DNA of 24,875 bases from Bacteroidia bacterium (GCA_025996865.1 BNTV01000073.1:1-24875); one strand, 5' to 3'; shown: positions 1 to 8,277, counted from the first letter of the stretch. Notes: generated from the letters alone by a model not told the origin. Numbers and translations: made by a program.

Positions 1-2
1 CT

Positions 3-533
3 CCTTATAAATCCAATTTGCTTTTTCTCGTGGTGGTCAGTATTCTGGCAATGTTTGTTCCGGCGAGGGTTGCCGGTGAATTAACGAGCATCGGCACTCT
101 GTTTGCCTTTATTATCGTTTGCATCGGAATCTTGGTGATGCGGAAAAAAATGCCCGATGCGCCGCGGGCTTTCAGGACGCCTTGGGTGCCGGTTGTGCCG
201 GTTCTGGGTATTGCTATTTGCCTTTTCATGATGGTATTTTTACCTTTCGATACGTGGATCCGTCTCATTGTTTGGATGTTGGTCGGGCATAATATTTATA
301 CATTTTATGGTTCGAGGCATAGTAAATTAGGAACAAACAAGTCTGTCAAAATGTTATCGGGAATCGGAATCAGTATCGCGGTGCTGTTGGCTGTATTTGT
401 CATAGCTCATCAAGCGCAAATCGGATGGCAGGAGAATGGCGCTTTTGCTTTTACGCTTTTGGGGGTTTCGTTGGTGCATATTATAATATATGGAGTGAGA
501 TTGTTGAGTAAGAGTAAGATTAAAAACAAATAA
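3..533 (+). CDS. APC-family amino acid permease, C-terminal part
   Basis: The frame is open from the first complete codon at position 3 and ends at a TAA, so the gene began before the window and only about 176 residues are visible. The sequence shows roughly six hydrophobic membrane segments. The loop with MRKKMPDAPRAFRTPWVP between the second and third is characteristic of amino acid/polyamine/organocation (APC) permeases of the YfnA/cationic amino acid type, where it precedes the last membrane helices. The protein would sit in the inner membrane and import amino acids; the substrate cannot be read from this part. The last two hydrophobic segments, after a short basic loop, look like an extra C-terminal pair. 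The next gene starts 27 bases later on the same strand. Family confidence is high, substrate unknown. Confidence 0.85.
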   Translation, partial: PYKSNLLFLVVVSILAMFVPARVAGELTSIGTLFAFIIVCIGILVMRKKMPDAPRAFRTPWVPVVPVLGIAICLFMMVFLPFDTWIRLIVWMLVGHNIYTFYGSRHSKLGTNKSVKMLSGIGISIAVLLAVFVIAHQAQIGWQENGAFAFTLLGVSLVHIIIYGVRLLSKSKIKNK

Positions 534-560
534 TTTACACATTAAACAAATTAATTACAC

Positions 561-1208
561 ATGAAAATGAAAATAATTTTTGTAAATATCGTCATTCTAC
601 TGACGATTTTATCAGCAAATGCGCAAACAAAAACCATCGAATTGTTTAACGGGTCCAACCTTGATGGTTGGGGATTTGTACTGAAAGATCTCTCCGTAAA
701 ACCCGCAGATGTATTTTCGGTTAAAAATGGAGTCATCGCCATTGCCGGCGACCCGTTCGGATATATGTACACCGAAAAGAAATTCTCGGATTTTCACTTG
801 CATGTAGAGTGGCGTTGGCCGGAAGAAGCCACCAACAGCGGCATTTTCCTGTTTGTGCAGGACGAGAAGAAAGTTTGGTCGAATGCGATTGAGTGTCAAT
901 TGCGTGCAGGCGATGCCGGTTCTTTCGTGCTGTTGGGTGGTTCGGATTTGGCAGAATTTAAATTGCCGGCCGGACAAGAACGTCCGGCATTCCCGGTTGT
1001 GAAGAAGAAAGAAGCATCTTCAGAAAATCCAACCGGCGAATGGAACAATGCCGATATTACCTGTAAAAATGGGACTATTACCGTGTACATCAATGGCGTA
1101 TTCCAAAATAAAGGGACCAATTCCTTACACAAGCAGGGACGGATTGCCTTGCAAAGCGAAGGAAAAGAAATTTGGTTCCGCAATGTCAGAATAACGCCGC
1201 TGAAATAA
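561..1208 (+). CDS. Secreted DUF1080 protein (3-keto-disaccharide hydrolase-like)
   Basis: This 215-residue protein starts with a Sec signal peptide (MKMKIIFVNIVILLTILSANA, cleavage near residue 22). The rest matches the pattern of one DUF1080 domain: LFNGSNLDGWG near the start of the mature chain, FHLHVEWRWPE and NSGIFLF in the middle, the polar IECQLRAGDAG stretch, and GRIALQSEGKEIWFRNVRI at the end. The family has a concanavalin-like beta-sandwich fold. Some members hydrolyse 3-keto-glycosides, and Bacteroidetes carry many secreted copies in sugar-degrading loci. Here no other sugar-degrading gene is adjacent, so the substrate is open. The ATG at 561 is chosen because the signal peptide begins there. 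It could be co-transcribed with the permease upstream. Confidence 0.85.
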   Translation: MKMKIIFVNIVILLTILSANAQTKTIELFNGSNLDGWGFVLKDLSVKPADVFSVKNGVIAIAGDPFGYMYTEKKFSDFHLHVEWRWPEEATNSGIFLFVQDEKKVWSNAIECQLRAGDAGSFVLLGGSDLAEFKLPAGQERPAFPVVKKKEASSENPTGEWNNADITCKNGTITVYINGVFQNKGTNSLHKQGRIALQSEGKEIWFRNVRITPLK

Positions 1209-1263
1209 ATTTTATGGCGCTACGGTTGTGAGTTTATACTTTACGCGGTTTAATTTTTTTGCA

Positions 1264-1308
1264 TCGTCATTGCGAAGGCGAAGCCTGAAGCAATCCGGGA
1301 TCAACGTA
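1264..1308. repeat. Interspersed CGTCATTGCGA...GAAGCAATCC repeat
   Basis: The stretch contains CGTCATTGCGAAGGCGAAGC followed by GAAGCAATCC, then a small hairpin (CAACgtaaaaaGTTG). The same word set recurs at 18967-19135, and a related form (GTCATTCC...GAAGAATCT) recurs within 11219-11570, so it is a dispersed short repeat of this genome. It lies in the gene-free interval 1209-1485. Confidence 0.6.
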
Positions 1309-1327
1309 AAAAGTTGAGGGATTAAAA

Positions 1328-1417
1328 AAGCGCGTAGCGCTTCTGTGTTTATAGCCGGGTGCGAGAGCGCCCGGAATTAAGATGAATGTTCCCCAGCCGG
1401 GCGCCGCGTAGCGGTGC
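1328..1417. repeat. Hairpin-rich intergenic repeat with GTA loops
   Basis: Three perfect or G:U-only stems follow each other: AAGCGC/GCGCTT with loop GTA (1328-1342), CCGGGTGC/GCGCCCGG with loop GAGA (1355-1374) and GCGCCGC/GCGGTGC with loop GTA (1401-1417). Such chained stems with short GTA loops look like a modular palindromic repeat. A structurally similar but different array lies at 23061-23173. No coding potential is seen here. Confidence 0.5.
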
Positions 1418-1441
1418 TGTTATTCCATATCAATAGAAAAA

Positions 1442-1470
1442 TTGTTTATTAATTATTTTGCCTACCTTTG
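1442..1470 (+). promoter_or_regulatory. Bacteroidetes-type promoter for ATPase gene
   Basis: TTG at 1442-1444 and TACCTTTG at 1463-1470 are separated by 18 bases, matching the phylum's -33 TTTG / -7 TAnnTTTG arrangement. The ATPase start codon lies 15 bases downstream, giving a very short leader. Confidence 0.6.
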
Positions 1471-1485
1471 TAAAAAATTTGAACG

Positions 1486-3048
1486 ATGTCACGATATTTT
1501 AATGTAGCAGGCCCCTGTAATGAAGCGAAGCACTACATGATAGAGGCTTCGTCCCGATTGACAGGAATAAAGGAACTCATAGACCAAGAGCAGTATTTTG
1601 TGATTCACGCTCCCCGTCAGAGCGGGAAAACCACCTTGTTGCTTGATTTGGCGAATCGCATCAATCACGAAGGCAGGTATTATGTGCTTTATTGCTCGTT
1701 GGAAGCGGCGCAGGGCATTATTGATCCCAAGGAAGGTATTCCGGTGATAGTGAAAGGACTAAAATCAGATTTACGGTATTCGGCCATACCCGGCGCCAGA
1801 AAGTTTGCCGCTGATGCGGATTACGGTGATTTCACCAATGTTTTAAAAGATGAATTGACAGACTTTTGTATCTCTTTAGACAAGCCATTGGTCATTTTTT
1901 TCGACGAAGCCGACTGTCTGAGCGAGGGCACACTCATTACTTTCCTTCGGCAATTGAGGAATGCTTACAACACACGAAGTCGAACTCCTTTTGTCCGGTC
2001 AATAGTCTTGGTGGGTATGCGCAACATTCGTGATTTCAAGGCGAAAATTCGTCCCGACAGTGAAACCCTGGGCAGTGCAAGTCCTTTTAATATTATTACC
2101 GAAGCGCTGACATTCAGTAATTTTACCAAAGACGAAATAGCGGAATTGTACGGACAGCATACGATTGAGACCGGACAGTTGTTTGAGCCGGATGCAGTTG
2201 AAACGGTGTATCAGCAAACGCAGGGACAGCCTTGGCTGGTCAACGCCATTGCCCGCGAGGTGATTGTAAAAATGCTTCAGTCCGATTATACCCGACCGGT
2301 TACTGCCGAATTGGTGCATCAAGCCATCTACAATATCATTTTGCGTTGCAACACGCATATCGACAGCCTGTTGGAACGGCTCAAAGAAGAGCGGGTGCGG
2401 CGGGTAATGGAACCGGTGATTATCGGTGAATTGTCCGGAATCGCCATACAATCGGACGACTATCGCTACACGACAGACCTTGGGCTGATAAAGAACGTTA
2501 ACGGCGTAATTATGCCCTCCAATCCCATATATGCAGAGGTCATTATCCGTACATTAAATGCCGATTCGCAAAAAGACCTGAGCGAAAGCCGGTATGCCCA
2601 CCGGATGCCTCGCTACCTGAAAGACGGACGTATCGACATGACTTATCTCATGCAGGACTTTCAGTCGTTCTGGCGCGAGAACAGCGAAATCTGGATAGAG
2701 CGCTACCAGTACAAAGAGGCAGCGCCACAGTTGATTTTGCAGGCTTTTCTACAGCGGGTGGTCAATGGCGGTGGAGAAATAATCCGCGAGTTTGCCGCAG
2801 GCTACAGGCGGATAGATTTGTGCGTGGTGTATGAAGGGCAAAAATATCCCGTCGAACTGAAACTCCGCCGCAGCGCTCAAACGGAAGAAAACAGCCATGA
2901 TCAAATCCTTGATTACATGGACACATTGGGGGTCAAAGAGGGTTGGCTGGTCATCTTCGACCGCAGAATCAATATAGACTGGGATAGCAAAATCTATCTC
3001 AAAATGGAAAAAATTGAAGATAAAACAATAACGATAGTGGGTTGTTAG
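1486..3048 (+). CDS. P-loop ATPase fused to PD-(D/E)XK nuclease-like domain
   Basis: The 520-residue protein has an AAA-like ATPase domain in its first half. Walker A is APRQSGKTT at residues 42-50 and Walker B is LVIFFDEAD at 135-143. After a central winged-helix-like stretch, the C-terminus carries a PD-(D/E)XK signature: RRID with Asp444, then ELK with Glu457 and Lys459 in a short beta strand. The architecture resembles the stand-alone 'AAA-like' ATPases that are heavily multiplied in Bacteroidetes; their function is not established. It has its own promoter-like sequence just upstream and sits in a repeat-flanked position between unrelated genes, consistent with a mobile or selfish history, but no transposase is attached. 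All catalytic-looking residues are present, so it is probably intact. Confidence 0.8.
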   Translation: MSRYFNVAGPCNEAKHYMIEASSRLTGIKELIDQEQYFVIHAPRQSGKTTLLLDLANRINHEGRYYVLYCSLEAAQGIIDPKEGIPVIVKGLKSDLRYSAIPGARKFAADADYGDFTNVLKDELTDFCISLDKPLVIFFDEADCLSEGTLITFLRQLRNAYNTRSRTPFVRSIVLVGMRNIRDFKAKIRPDSETLGSASPFNIITEALTFSNFTKDEIAELYGQHTIETGQLFEPDAVETVYQQTQGQPWLVNAIAREVIVKMLQSDYTRPVTAELVHQAIYNIILRCNTHIDSLLERLKEERVRRVMEPVIIGELSGIAIQSDDYRYTTDLGLIKNVNGVIMPSNPIYAEVIIRTLNADSQKDLSESRYAHRMPRYLKDGRIDMTYLMQDFQSFWRENSEIWIERYQYKEAAPQLILQAFLQRVVNGGGEIIREFAAGYRRIDLCVVYEGQKYPVELKLRRSAQTEENSHDQILDYMDTLGVKEGWLVIFDRRINIDWDSKIYLKMEKIEDKTITIVGC

Positions 3049-3153
3049 CAGGAACGGTTTTTGATTATCGTCGATATGCCTGAAGTGGTACCGCTTATGT
3101 GGAAAATAACTTTATGAATAGCACAAATTTATTAATTTAAAGCAACGAAAATA

Positions 3154-4101
3154 ATGAAAAACAGTATCAATTATCAAACAACGCAATTCTCAATTATTAT
3201 TTTCCTCTTCCTGTTTATGGGCTGCGCCGGCAAAAGCAATCCGCAGCCGGTGAAAACGCCGTCGTTTGTATTGCCGGAGATTCCGGTAGCGCTGACCGAA
3301 CCCAGGGAACGGGCAAATTACCTGCTAAACCATTATTGGGACAATTTTGATTTTAAGGATACCACTTATATTCATTTGCCCGATATTACCGAACAGGCTT
3401 TTGTCGATTATATCGATCTGTTGCCCCATGCGGACAAACAAATGGCTGCCGAATCCATTCAAAACCTGATGCGGAAAGCGGAAAAAGAACCGACCGGCGT
3501 CATGCTGCGCTACTTTTTAACAAACGCCGAAAGTTACCTGCGCGATCCGAACTCCCCGATGCGCAACGAGGAGTTGTATATTCCCGTGGCGCAATACATT
3601 ACATCAAGCGACAGCCCCCTGCTGACCTTTGCGGAAAAAGCGCCTGCGGAACATCATCTGAAGATGATGCTCAAAAACCGCGTGGGCGAAAAAGCGGCAG
3701 ATTTCAGCTATACCCTGCTATCGGGAAAAACAGGAAGAATGTATGCCATAAACAGCGAATATACGCTTTTGCTGTTCTACAACCCCGATTGCCATGCCTG
3801 TGCGGAAACAATCGGCGCCCTCGCTGCGTCCGAAATGCTCCAAAGCCTGCAAAAAAGCGGCAGGCTGAAAATATTGGCTTTTTATCCCGACAAGGATTTG
3901 GAAATCTGGAAGAAAAAATGGGCGGACATACCCGCAGAATGGATCAATGGCTGCGATAAAAATGCAATCGTAACAGACCGGCAATTATATGACTTGAAAG
4001 CCATCCCAACCATCTATTTGTTGGACAGGAATAAAACGGTCATTCTGAAAGATGCCGACCTGAAACAAACGCTATATAAAATAGAAATTTTAATGCGTTG
4101 A
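3154..4101 (+). CDS. DUF5106/thioredoxin-like lipoprotein
   Basis: The 315-residue protein begins with a lipoprotein signal: a hydrophobic run ending in LFMGC, with Cys24 as the lipidated residue. The middle (about residues 45-170) looks like the DUF5106 helical domain found in Bacteroidales thioredoxin-like lipoproteins. The last third is a thioredoxin fold: TLLLFYNPDCHACAETI gives a CHAC active site at Cys213-Cys216, and KAIPTIYLLD carries the cis-proline element. It would be anchored to a membrane facing the periplasm and act in thiol reduction or disulfide exchange; the substrate is unknown. It ends 77 bases before mnmA and has no clear promoter of its own in the 105-base gap upstream. 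Confidence 0.8.
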   Translation: MKNSINYQTTQFSIIIFLFLFMGCAGKSNPQPVKTPSFVLPEIPVALTEPRERANYLLNHYWDNFDFKDTTYIHLPDITEQAFVDYIDLLPHADKQMAAESIQNLMRKAEKEPTGVMLRYFLTNAESYLRDPNSPMRNEELYIPVAQYITSSDSPLLTFAEKAPAEHHLKMMLKNRVGEKAADFSYTLLSGKTGRMYAINSEYTLLLFYNPDCHACAETIGALAASEMLQSLQKSGRLKILAFYPDKDLEIWKKKWADIPAEWINGCDKNAIVTDRQLYDLKAIPTIYLLDRNKTVILKDADLKQTLYKIEILMR

Positions 4102-4146
4102 TCCCGGATAATCAGGTAAATTATTTTATTTCTGCCGATAAAATCG

Positions 4147-4171
4147 TATTTTTGCACTCTTAAAAAAGGAG
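4147..4171 (+). promoter_or_regulatory. -7 box and Shine-Dalgarno of mnmA
   Basis: TATTTTTG at 4147-4154 fits the TAnnTTTG -7 element; no convincing -33 TTTG is visible at the right distance. AAGGAG at 4166-4171 lies 7 bases before the ATG at 4179, an unusually good Shine-Dalgarno match for this phylum, and supports that start. Confidence 0.5.
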
Positions 4172-4178
4172 TATTTCA

Positions 4179-5243
4179 ATGAAAATTGCAGCTTTAGTTT
4201 CAGGCGGAGTAGATAGTTCGGTTGTTGTGCACCAACTGAAAGAAGCCGGTTATGAGCCTGTTATCTTTTACATCAAAATCGGAATGGAAGATAAGGACGG
4301 TTATATTGATTGCCCTTCCGAAGAAGATATTGAAATCACAACTTTCATTGCTAAAAAATATGGCTGCCGGATGGAAGTGGTTTCCCTGCAAGAAGAATAT
4401 TGGGAAAGAGTGGTCAGTTATACGATTGATGCGGTGCGCCGCGGCTTGACTCCCAATCCGGATATGATGTGCAACAAACTTATTAAATTCGGTGTTTTCG
4501 AAGAAAAATGGGGACACGATTTCGACCGGATTGCTACCGGACATTATGCAACTACTACTGAGCTTAGCGGAAAAGTATTCCTTTCTACTGCTGCCGACAA
4601 AGTCAAAGATCAAACGTATTTCCTCGGTCAAGTCGATTATTTGCAAGTTTTCAAACTGATGTTCCCCATTGGGCATCTGCAAAAGGCGGAAGTTCGCGCC
4701 ATCGCTGTGCGGGAAGGACTTCCGAGCGCTACACGCAAGGACAGCCAGGGAATTTGTTTTCTTGGAAAAATCAATTACAATGATTTTATCCGGCGTTATT
4801 TGGGTGAACGTCCCGGAAAGATTGTTGAATTGGAAACCGGCAAAACGCTCGGGAAACACAAAGGTTTTTGGTTTCACACCATCGGTCAGCGGAAAGGCTT
4901 GTATCTGAGTGGCGGACCTTGGTTTGTCATCCAAAAGGACATTGAGCGGAATATTATTTATGTTTCCAACGGTTATGATCCGGAAACACAATACGGTAAG
5001 ACTGTTAATCTGCAAGGATTTCATTTTATTACCGAAGATCCTTGGGGCGATTTCGAGGGAGAAAAAGAGATTGCTTTCAAGATCCGGCATACGCCTGAAT
5101 TTACGTTTGGAACGGTACGGCGCATAGGCGATATTTACCGAATCGAGTCGGAAGATAAAATTCAGGGAATAGCTGCCGGCCAGTTTGGCGTGATTTACGA
5201 CAAAGATTGCCGGATTTGTGTTGGTAGTGGAATGATCGTTTAA
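4179..5243 (+). CDS. mnmA: tRNA-specific 2-thiouridylase MnmA
   Basis: MnmA makes 2-thiouridine at the wobble U34 of Lys, Glu and Gln tRNAs in the cytoplasm, activating the base with ATP and taking sulfur from a persulfide relay. The 354-residue length is normal. The N-terminal PP-loop is SGGVDSS at residues 8-14, GHYA is at 121-124, and the two catalytic cysteines are visible as Cys98 (in [13 protein letters not shown]) and Cys193 (in DSQGICFLG). The C-terminal beta-barrel with the IGQRKGL stretch is present. The Shine-Dalgarno just upstream supports the ATG. The region around residues 34-66 ([16 protein letters not shown]) differs from the proteobacterial form and resembles a Bacteroidetes subtype. 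The gene appears intact. Confidence 0.93.
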   Translation: MKIAALVSGGVDSSVVVHQLKEAGYEPVIFYIKIGMEDKDGYIDCPSEEDIEITTFIAKKYGCRMEVVSLQEEYWERVVSYTIDAVRRGLTPNPDMMCNKLIKFGVFEEKWGHDFDRIATGHYATTTELSGKVFLSTAADKVKDQTYFLGQVDYLQVFKLMFPIGHLQKAEVRAIAVREGLPSATRKDSQGICFLGKINYNDFIRRYLGERPGKIVELETGKTLGKHKGFWFHTIGQRKGLYLSGGPWFVIQKDIERNIIYVSNGYDPETQYGKTVNLQGFHFITEDPWGDFEGEKEIAFKIRHTPEFTFGTVRRIGDIYRIESEDKIQGIAAGQFGVIYDKDCRICVGSGMIV

Positions 5244-5285
5244 AAACTAAAAACTAAAAGTTAAAAACTAAAAATTAAAAGTTAA
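5244..5285. repeat. AT-rich AAAAACT tandem spacer
   Basis: Between mnmA and the next gene are imperfect units of AAAAACT / AAAAGTT / AAAAATT. It is low-complexity sequence with a short period and has no CRISPR-like spacers. Confidence 0.5.
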
Positions 5286-5309
5286 GGGTTAGAAATAAAA
5301 AACATATTC

Positions 5310-5612
5310 ATGATGCAATTTATAGAAACTTATCATTTGACCGGAGTCCTGCTTGGACTCATTACTTTCCTGATTATCGGGTTGTTTCATCCTTTAGTAA
5401 TCAAAGGAGAATATTATTTCGGCGTTAAGTGTTGGTGGGTATTTGCGCTCTTGGGAATCGCAGGTATTGCCGCTGCTGTTTATTTTGACGGCAATACCCT
5501 TGTATCGGTTTCTTGCGGCGTTGTCGCTTTTTCTTCTTTCTGGGGTATCGGTGAACTTTTTGAACAGAAGAAACGAGTGGAAAAAGGATGGTTTCCCAAA
5601 CGGGAAAAGTAA
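5310..5612 (+). CDS. DUF4491 family small membrane protein
   Basis: This 100-residue protein has three hydrophobic segments (about residues 10-27, 41-58 and 62-80). Family-like landmarks are IIGLFHPLVIKGEYYFG in the first third, a KCWWVF stretch, and the C-terminal GELFEQKKRVEKGWFPK. DUF4491 proteins are short inner-membrane proteins of Bacteroidetes without known function. The ATG at 5310 directly follows another ATG-like codon (CATGATG), so the protein may begin one residue earlier or later. It converges with the following minus-strand gene with a single base between the two stop codons. A small stem (TTTCCC/GGGAAA, 5592-5606) lies in its last codons. Confidence 0.75.
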   Translation: MMQFIETYHLTGVLLGLITFLIIGLFHPLVIKGEYYFGVKCWWVFALLGIAGIAAAVYFDGNTLVSVSCGVVAFSSFWGIGELFEQKKRVEKGWFPKREK

Positions 5613-5613
5613 G

Positions 5614-6402
5614 CTACGGTTGTTCAAGTTCATATTTTTCCAGGACTTCATCCCATCTGATGTCCAACTTGTTGACCATTGAATCAATGTCTTTTCCAAA
5701 TTTTGAGGTTATCGAATCCCAATTAATGGAATGGAGGCGGTCTGTTGATTTCAGAATCAATGAATCAGCTATGATGTTGTGTTTTAAAATGATAGAATCC
5801 AAATTTTTTAATTTATATTGTTGCATTCTGTTCAGGTGTTGTTGCATGCGGTCTTTGTGTTGTTCTATTCTTTTCTGATGTTGTTTCATTCTCTCTTGAT
5901 GCTGTTTTATTTTTTCCTGTTGTTGTTTCGTCCTTTCCTGTTGTTGTTTAAACATTTGTTTTTGTTGATCCGGCTGTAAAGGATCAGGGGAAAACTGTTG
6001 GAATTGGTATTTGGCGCTGTTTCCAACCGTTACGGTTGCATTTTCGCTCTCGTTTACGGTTATTGTATAAGTTTGTTTCGAAAACCGGCACTGGAAATAA
6101 TTGACTTCGCCGGATGTTTCCTTTTTTCTGAACATGGCTTGTTTTGCATCGGAAGCATCTTTTTTAAAAGCATCCAAAAATTCGTTCACCAATTTTTTGT
6201 CATTCGTAATGCGGATTCTGACGGTTTTTGTTTCAACATCTTTTTCCGTTTTCTGTTTGTTTTTAATCACTTCCATATCGGTGGATTCGAGTTTTTCGCA
6301 TTTTTTAATTAAAGCGTCCAAATGAGTTTGCGCTGAGATTCCCATGGAAAAACCGGCAAAAATCAGGCACAACATAACTAATCTTACTTTTTTTGTTTTC
6401 AT
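5614..6402 (-). CDS. Secreted coiled-coil protein, DUF5024-like
   Basis: The 262-residue product has a Sec signal peptide (MKTKKVRLVMLCLIFAGFSM..SAQ, cleavage near residue 25). A beta-rich N-terminal domain (about 26-135, with RIRITNDKKLVNEF and YFQCRFSKQTYTITV) is followed by a Gln/Lys-rich heptad array at residues 153-197, which should form a long helix or coiled coil, and an acidic C-terminal helix. The N-terminal part resembles DUF5024 proteins, which I recall as frequent neighbours of ECF sigma genes in Bacteroides. It is third in the operon behind sigma and anti-sigma, 21 bases after the anti-sigma stop, so it is a plausible envelope stress output or sensor. Family assignment is moderate; the role is inferred from position. 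Confidence 0.65.
   Translation of the reverse strand: MKTKKVRLVMLCLIFAGFSMGISAQTHLDALIKKCEKLESTDMEVIKNKQKTEKDVETKTVRIRITNDKKLVNEFLDAFKKDASDAKQAMFRKKETSGEVNYFQCRFSKQTYTITVNESENATVTVGNSAKYQFQQFSPDPLQPDQQKQMFKQQQERTKQQQEKIKQHQERMKQHQKRIEQHKDRMQQHLNRMQQYKLKNLDSIILKHNIIADSLILKSTDRLHSINWDSITSKFGKDIDSMVNKLDIRWDEVLEKYELEQP
5812..5946 (-). repeat. 21-bp repeats encoding Q-rich heptads
   Basis: Six to seven successive 7-residue units (QQQERTK, QQQEKIK, QHQERMK, QHQKRIE, QHKDRMQ, QHLNRMQ) are encoded by diverged 21-bp repeats inside the secreted coiled-coil gene. The unit number could vary between strains. Confidence 0.7.
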
Positions 6403-6423
6403 CGTTCTATTATTTTAAATGGT

Positions 6424-6894
6424 TTATTGTTCGTACATTAATGCTTGAATTACAAACTGATCCTGCATGCGTGCGGAGATTTCTTCCCGCATCGAAACAT
6501 GATAAAGCGACCGTTCGATTTCCGGTCTGATCAGTTCCGGATCTGTTATTTTCACGCCTTTCCGGATGATATAACTTCCTTCGTAAGGGTCAAAGGACTG
6601 ATTATCTTTCGGTTGAAAAACACGAAGTCCGATCAGAATCAACAGCGAGGCGGCAACACTTGTCCAAATCCATATTCGTTTCTTTTTCGGTTGAAGTGAA
6701 ATCTCCGGTGCAAAATCAATTTGATTTTCGGTTTGAAGTCCGTCTTCGAAATAAGCGAAAACCGGCTTGTATTTTTGCAAATATCGGGGAATATCTTCCT
6801 GTGCGAAAAAAGCATACAGCTCTTTTTCTTCCCGGTTCGAAGTCAAACCGTCGAAAAAACGATTGATTAATTCTTCTATTTTTTTATTTTCCAT
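6424..6894 (-). CDS. Putative anti-sigma factor, single-pass membrane protein
   Basis: About 156 residues with one membrane segment (IWIWTSVAASLLILIGL) in the middle. The N-terminal cytoplasmic part (ENKKIEELINRFFDGLTSN) looks like the short helical sigma-binding region of Bacteroidetes anti-sigma factors, and a periplasmic tail follows. The start is set at 6894 because AAAGGAG sits 6 bases upstream of that ATG. An alternative ATG at 6915 would add seven residues and overlap the sigma stop by ATGA. Position directly after the ECF sigma gene and topology both suggest it holds the sigma factor at the membrane. Sequence identity to a named family is weak, so this is mainly a context call. Confidence 0.65.
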   Translation of the reverse strand: MENKKIEELINRFFDGLTSNREEKELYAFFAQEDIPRYLQKYKPVFAYFEDGLQTENQIDFAPEISLQPKKKRIWIWTSVAASLLILIGLRVFQPKDNQSFDPYEGSYIIRKGVKITDPELIRPEIERSLYHVSMREEISARMQDQFVIQALMYEQ

Positions 6895-6911
6895 TGTAAT
6901 CTCCTTTCTCA

Positions 6912-7400
6912 TCATTTATCCAAAAGCCAATCCCTTACTTTTTTCCTTGCACGCGACAGATTCATTCTGACGGCTTCGGGACTGCTTCCCGTCAGCGCTG
7001 CAATTTCATCCGTTTCCAATCCGTCGATGTGTTTCATCCGGAGGACGCTTTGTTGCAAATCAGGCAAACGGCTGACGATTTTCAGTAATTGTTCCAGTTC
7101 ATCTTTTTGTTCCAAGCCGGTGTATGGAGAAAGACTACCGGCCTCGATATTTTCGTCCAAAGACTCATATTCCCGTTCGTTCTTTTTTAACTGATTCAGA
7201 CTCAAATGTTTTGTTATTGTCAAAGCCAGCGCCGGAATATGGTCGTACCGATCCAACTCGTTTCGCATATACCACAATTTAAAAAGGACTTCCTGGATAA
7301 CATCTTCCGCATCGTCCTTGTTTCCAAGCAGACGCTGTGCGTAAGACAGCAAACGGTCTCGCAAAGGAAGGATTTCCTTTTTAAATTGTTCTTGTTCCAT
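6912..7400 (-). CDS. ECF RNA polymerase sigma factor
   Basis: The 162-residue length is typical of sigma-70 family extracytoplasmic-function factors. Region 2 is visible as AQRLLGNKDDAEDVIQEVLF and KLWYMRNELDRYDHIPAL (about residues 17-61), which binds core polymerase and the -10 element. Region 4 is the C-terminal helix-turn-helix with QSVLRMKHIDGLETDEIAAL followed by SSPEAVRMNLSRARKKVR, which binds the -35 element. It heads a three-gene unit with the anti-sigma factor and the coiled-coil secreted protein, so it probably controls an envelope response and perhaps its own operon. No standard TAnnTTTG box is seen in the 56 bases upstream, which fits a promoter read by another sigma factor. Confidence 0.9.
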   Translation of the reverse strand: MEQEQFKKEILPLRDRLLSYAQRLLGNKDDAEDVIQEVLFKLWYMRNELDRYDHIPALALTITKHLSLNQLKKNEREYESLDENIEAGSLSPYTGLEQKDELEQLLKIVSRLPDLQQSVLRMKHIDGLETDEIAALTGSSPEAVRMNLSRARKKVRDWLLDK

Positions 7401-7456
7401 GTTATTTTATAGACAATTTAGAAAGAGAAAACGTAACATCCAAAAGGAAATTTTTT

Positions 7457-8161
7457 TCAGGGGAAAAACACGGGAACAGCAAAAGGCTGTAAATTCCAAT
7501 TTTTACGGAAATAGTTATTCGAGACGCCAACTCCAATGCCAAAGTTTTTTAGGATTTTAATTTTTACTCCGCCTCCGTAATAGGTTCCCGCGTTAATAAC
7601 AGGCGCTAATACGGGATCAATACCTTCTCGCATAGAGACTTTTCCAAAACCAAACAATTGGATTCGTTCGTGCAGATGCAGTGTTACGTCCATTGATAAA
7701 GAACCGTTGTTCACAGGGTACGGATAAAGATAACCATAAAAAGACTTTGTAAGGCTCGTTCCGATATTTCCGGTCAGAAGACTGTTCAGTTTGAAAGCCG
7801 CGTTTACACCCATCAATTCGCCGCCTTCGAACCGGTTATAGAAATGGTAACCGATGGGATAAATGGATATTCTTTTAGATGTATAGAATACTAAAGGTTT
7901 AAAATCGGATAAAGCGTTATCAACATCAAGCGCCATCTTTGAATCAAGTTCCGGTAAATTCAATCCTGAAGCGCTTTCGAGCAAAAGGGAAGCATTTAAA
8001 TCCGGTAAGGATTTAGGGATTTTCACGTCTAAATCCAACGGAAATTTAATTGACGCTGTATCAATTTTCCGAAGAGTATCTCGCTTTGTCTCAACATACT
8101 GGGCGTAAGAAACAAACTGAATAACGCTTAGCAGAATGATTAGTAAACCGAATTTTTTCAT
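7457..8161 (-). CDS. Secreted outer-membrane-like beta-barrel protein
   Basis: The 234-residue protein has a Sec signal peptide (MKKFGLLIILLSVIQFVSYA, cleavage near residue 20). A polar linker (about 25-85) with no clear domain is followed by alternating hydrophobic/polar, Tyr- and Gly-rich strands ending in VPVFFP, a terminal aromatic that fits insertion into the outer membrane by the BAM machinery. I do not recognise a named family. Length and strand pattern would allow an 8-strand barrel. It is upstream of, and on the same strand as, the sigma operon, with 56 bases between; whether they are co-transcribed is unclear. It has its own -7-like box at 8183-8190. Confidence 0.6.
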   Translation of the reverse strand: MKKFGLLIILLSVIQFVSYAQYVETKRDTLRKIDTASIKFPLDLDVKIPKSLPDLNASLLLESASGLNLPELDSKMALDVDNALSDFKPLVFYTSKRISIYPIGYHFYNRFEGGELMGVNAAFKLNSLLTGNIGTSLTKSFYGYLYPYPVNNGSLSMDVTLHLHERIQLFGFGKVSMREGIDPVLAPVINAGTYYGGGVKIKILKNFGIGVGVSNNYFRKNWNLQPFAVPVFFP

Positions 8162-8182
8162 ACCTTAACTAATTCTTTAGCA

Positions 8183-8190
8183 CAAAAATA
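8183..8190 (-). promoter_or_regulatory. -7 box for beta-barrel gene
   Basis: On the minus strand this reads TATTTTTG, matching TAnnTTTG, 21 bases before the ATG at 8161. No clear -33 TTTG is seen. Confidence 0.4.
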
Positions 8191-8217
8191 ATTATTTTTT
8201 CTATTAATAAAAAATAA

Positions 8218-8248
8218 TTGGTCTTTATTAAGAAAAATTGTAAATTTG
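8218..8248 (+). promoter_or_regulatory. Bacteroidetes-type promoter for TPR gene
   Basis: TTG at 8218-8220 and TAAATTTG at 8241-8248 are 20 bases apart, the expected -33/-7 spacing. The TPR gene start is 29 bases downstream. Together with the minus-strand box at 8183 it makes a divergent promoter region. Confidence 0.6.
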
Positions 8249-8277
8249 TCCGGTTTCCGTTTAGAAAATAAATATCT

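Noticed and set aside
4200..5090. 296-codon minus-strand frame opposite mnmA
   Set aside because: mnmA on the plus strand has all catalytic motifs and a Shine-Dalgarno; the opposite frame has no recognisable features.
5244..5285. CRISPR-like array
   Set aside because: Units are about 7-8 bases of A/T-rich sequence without unique spacers; no cas genes are present anywhere in the window.
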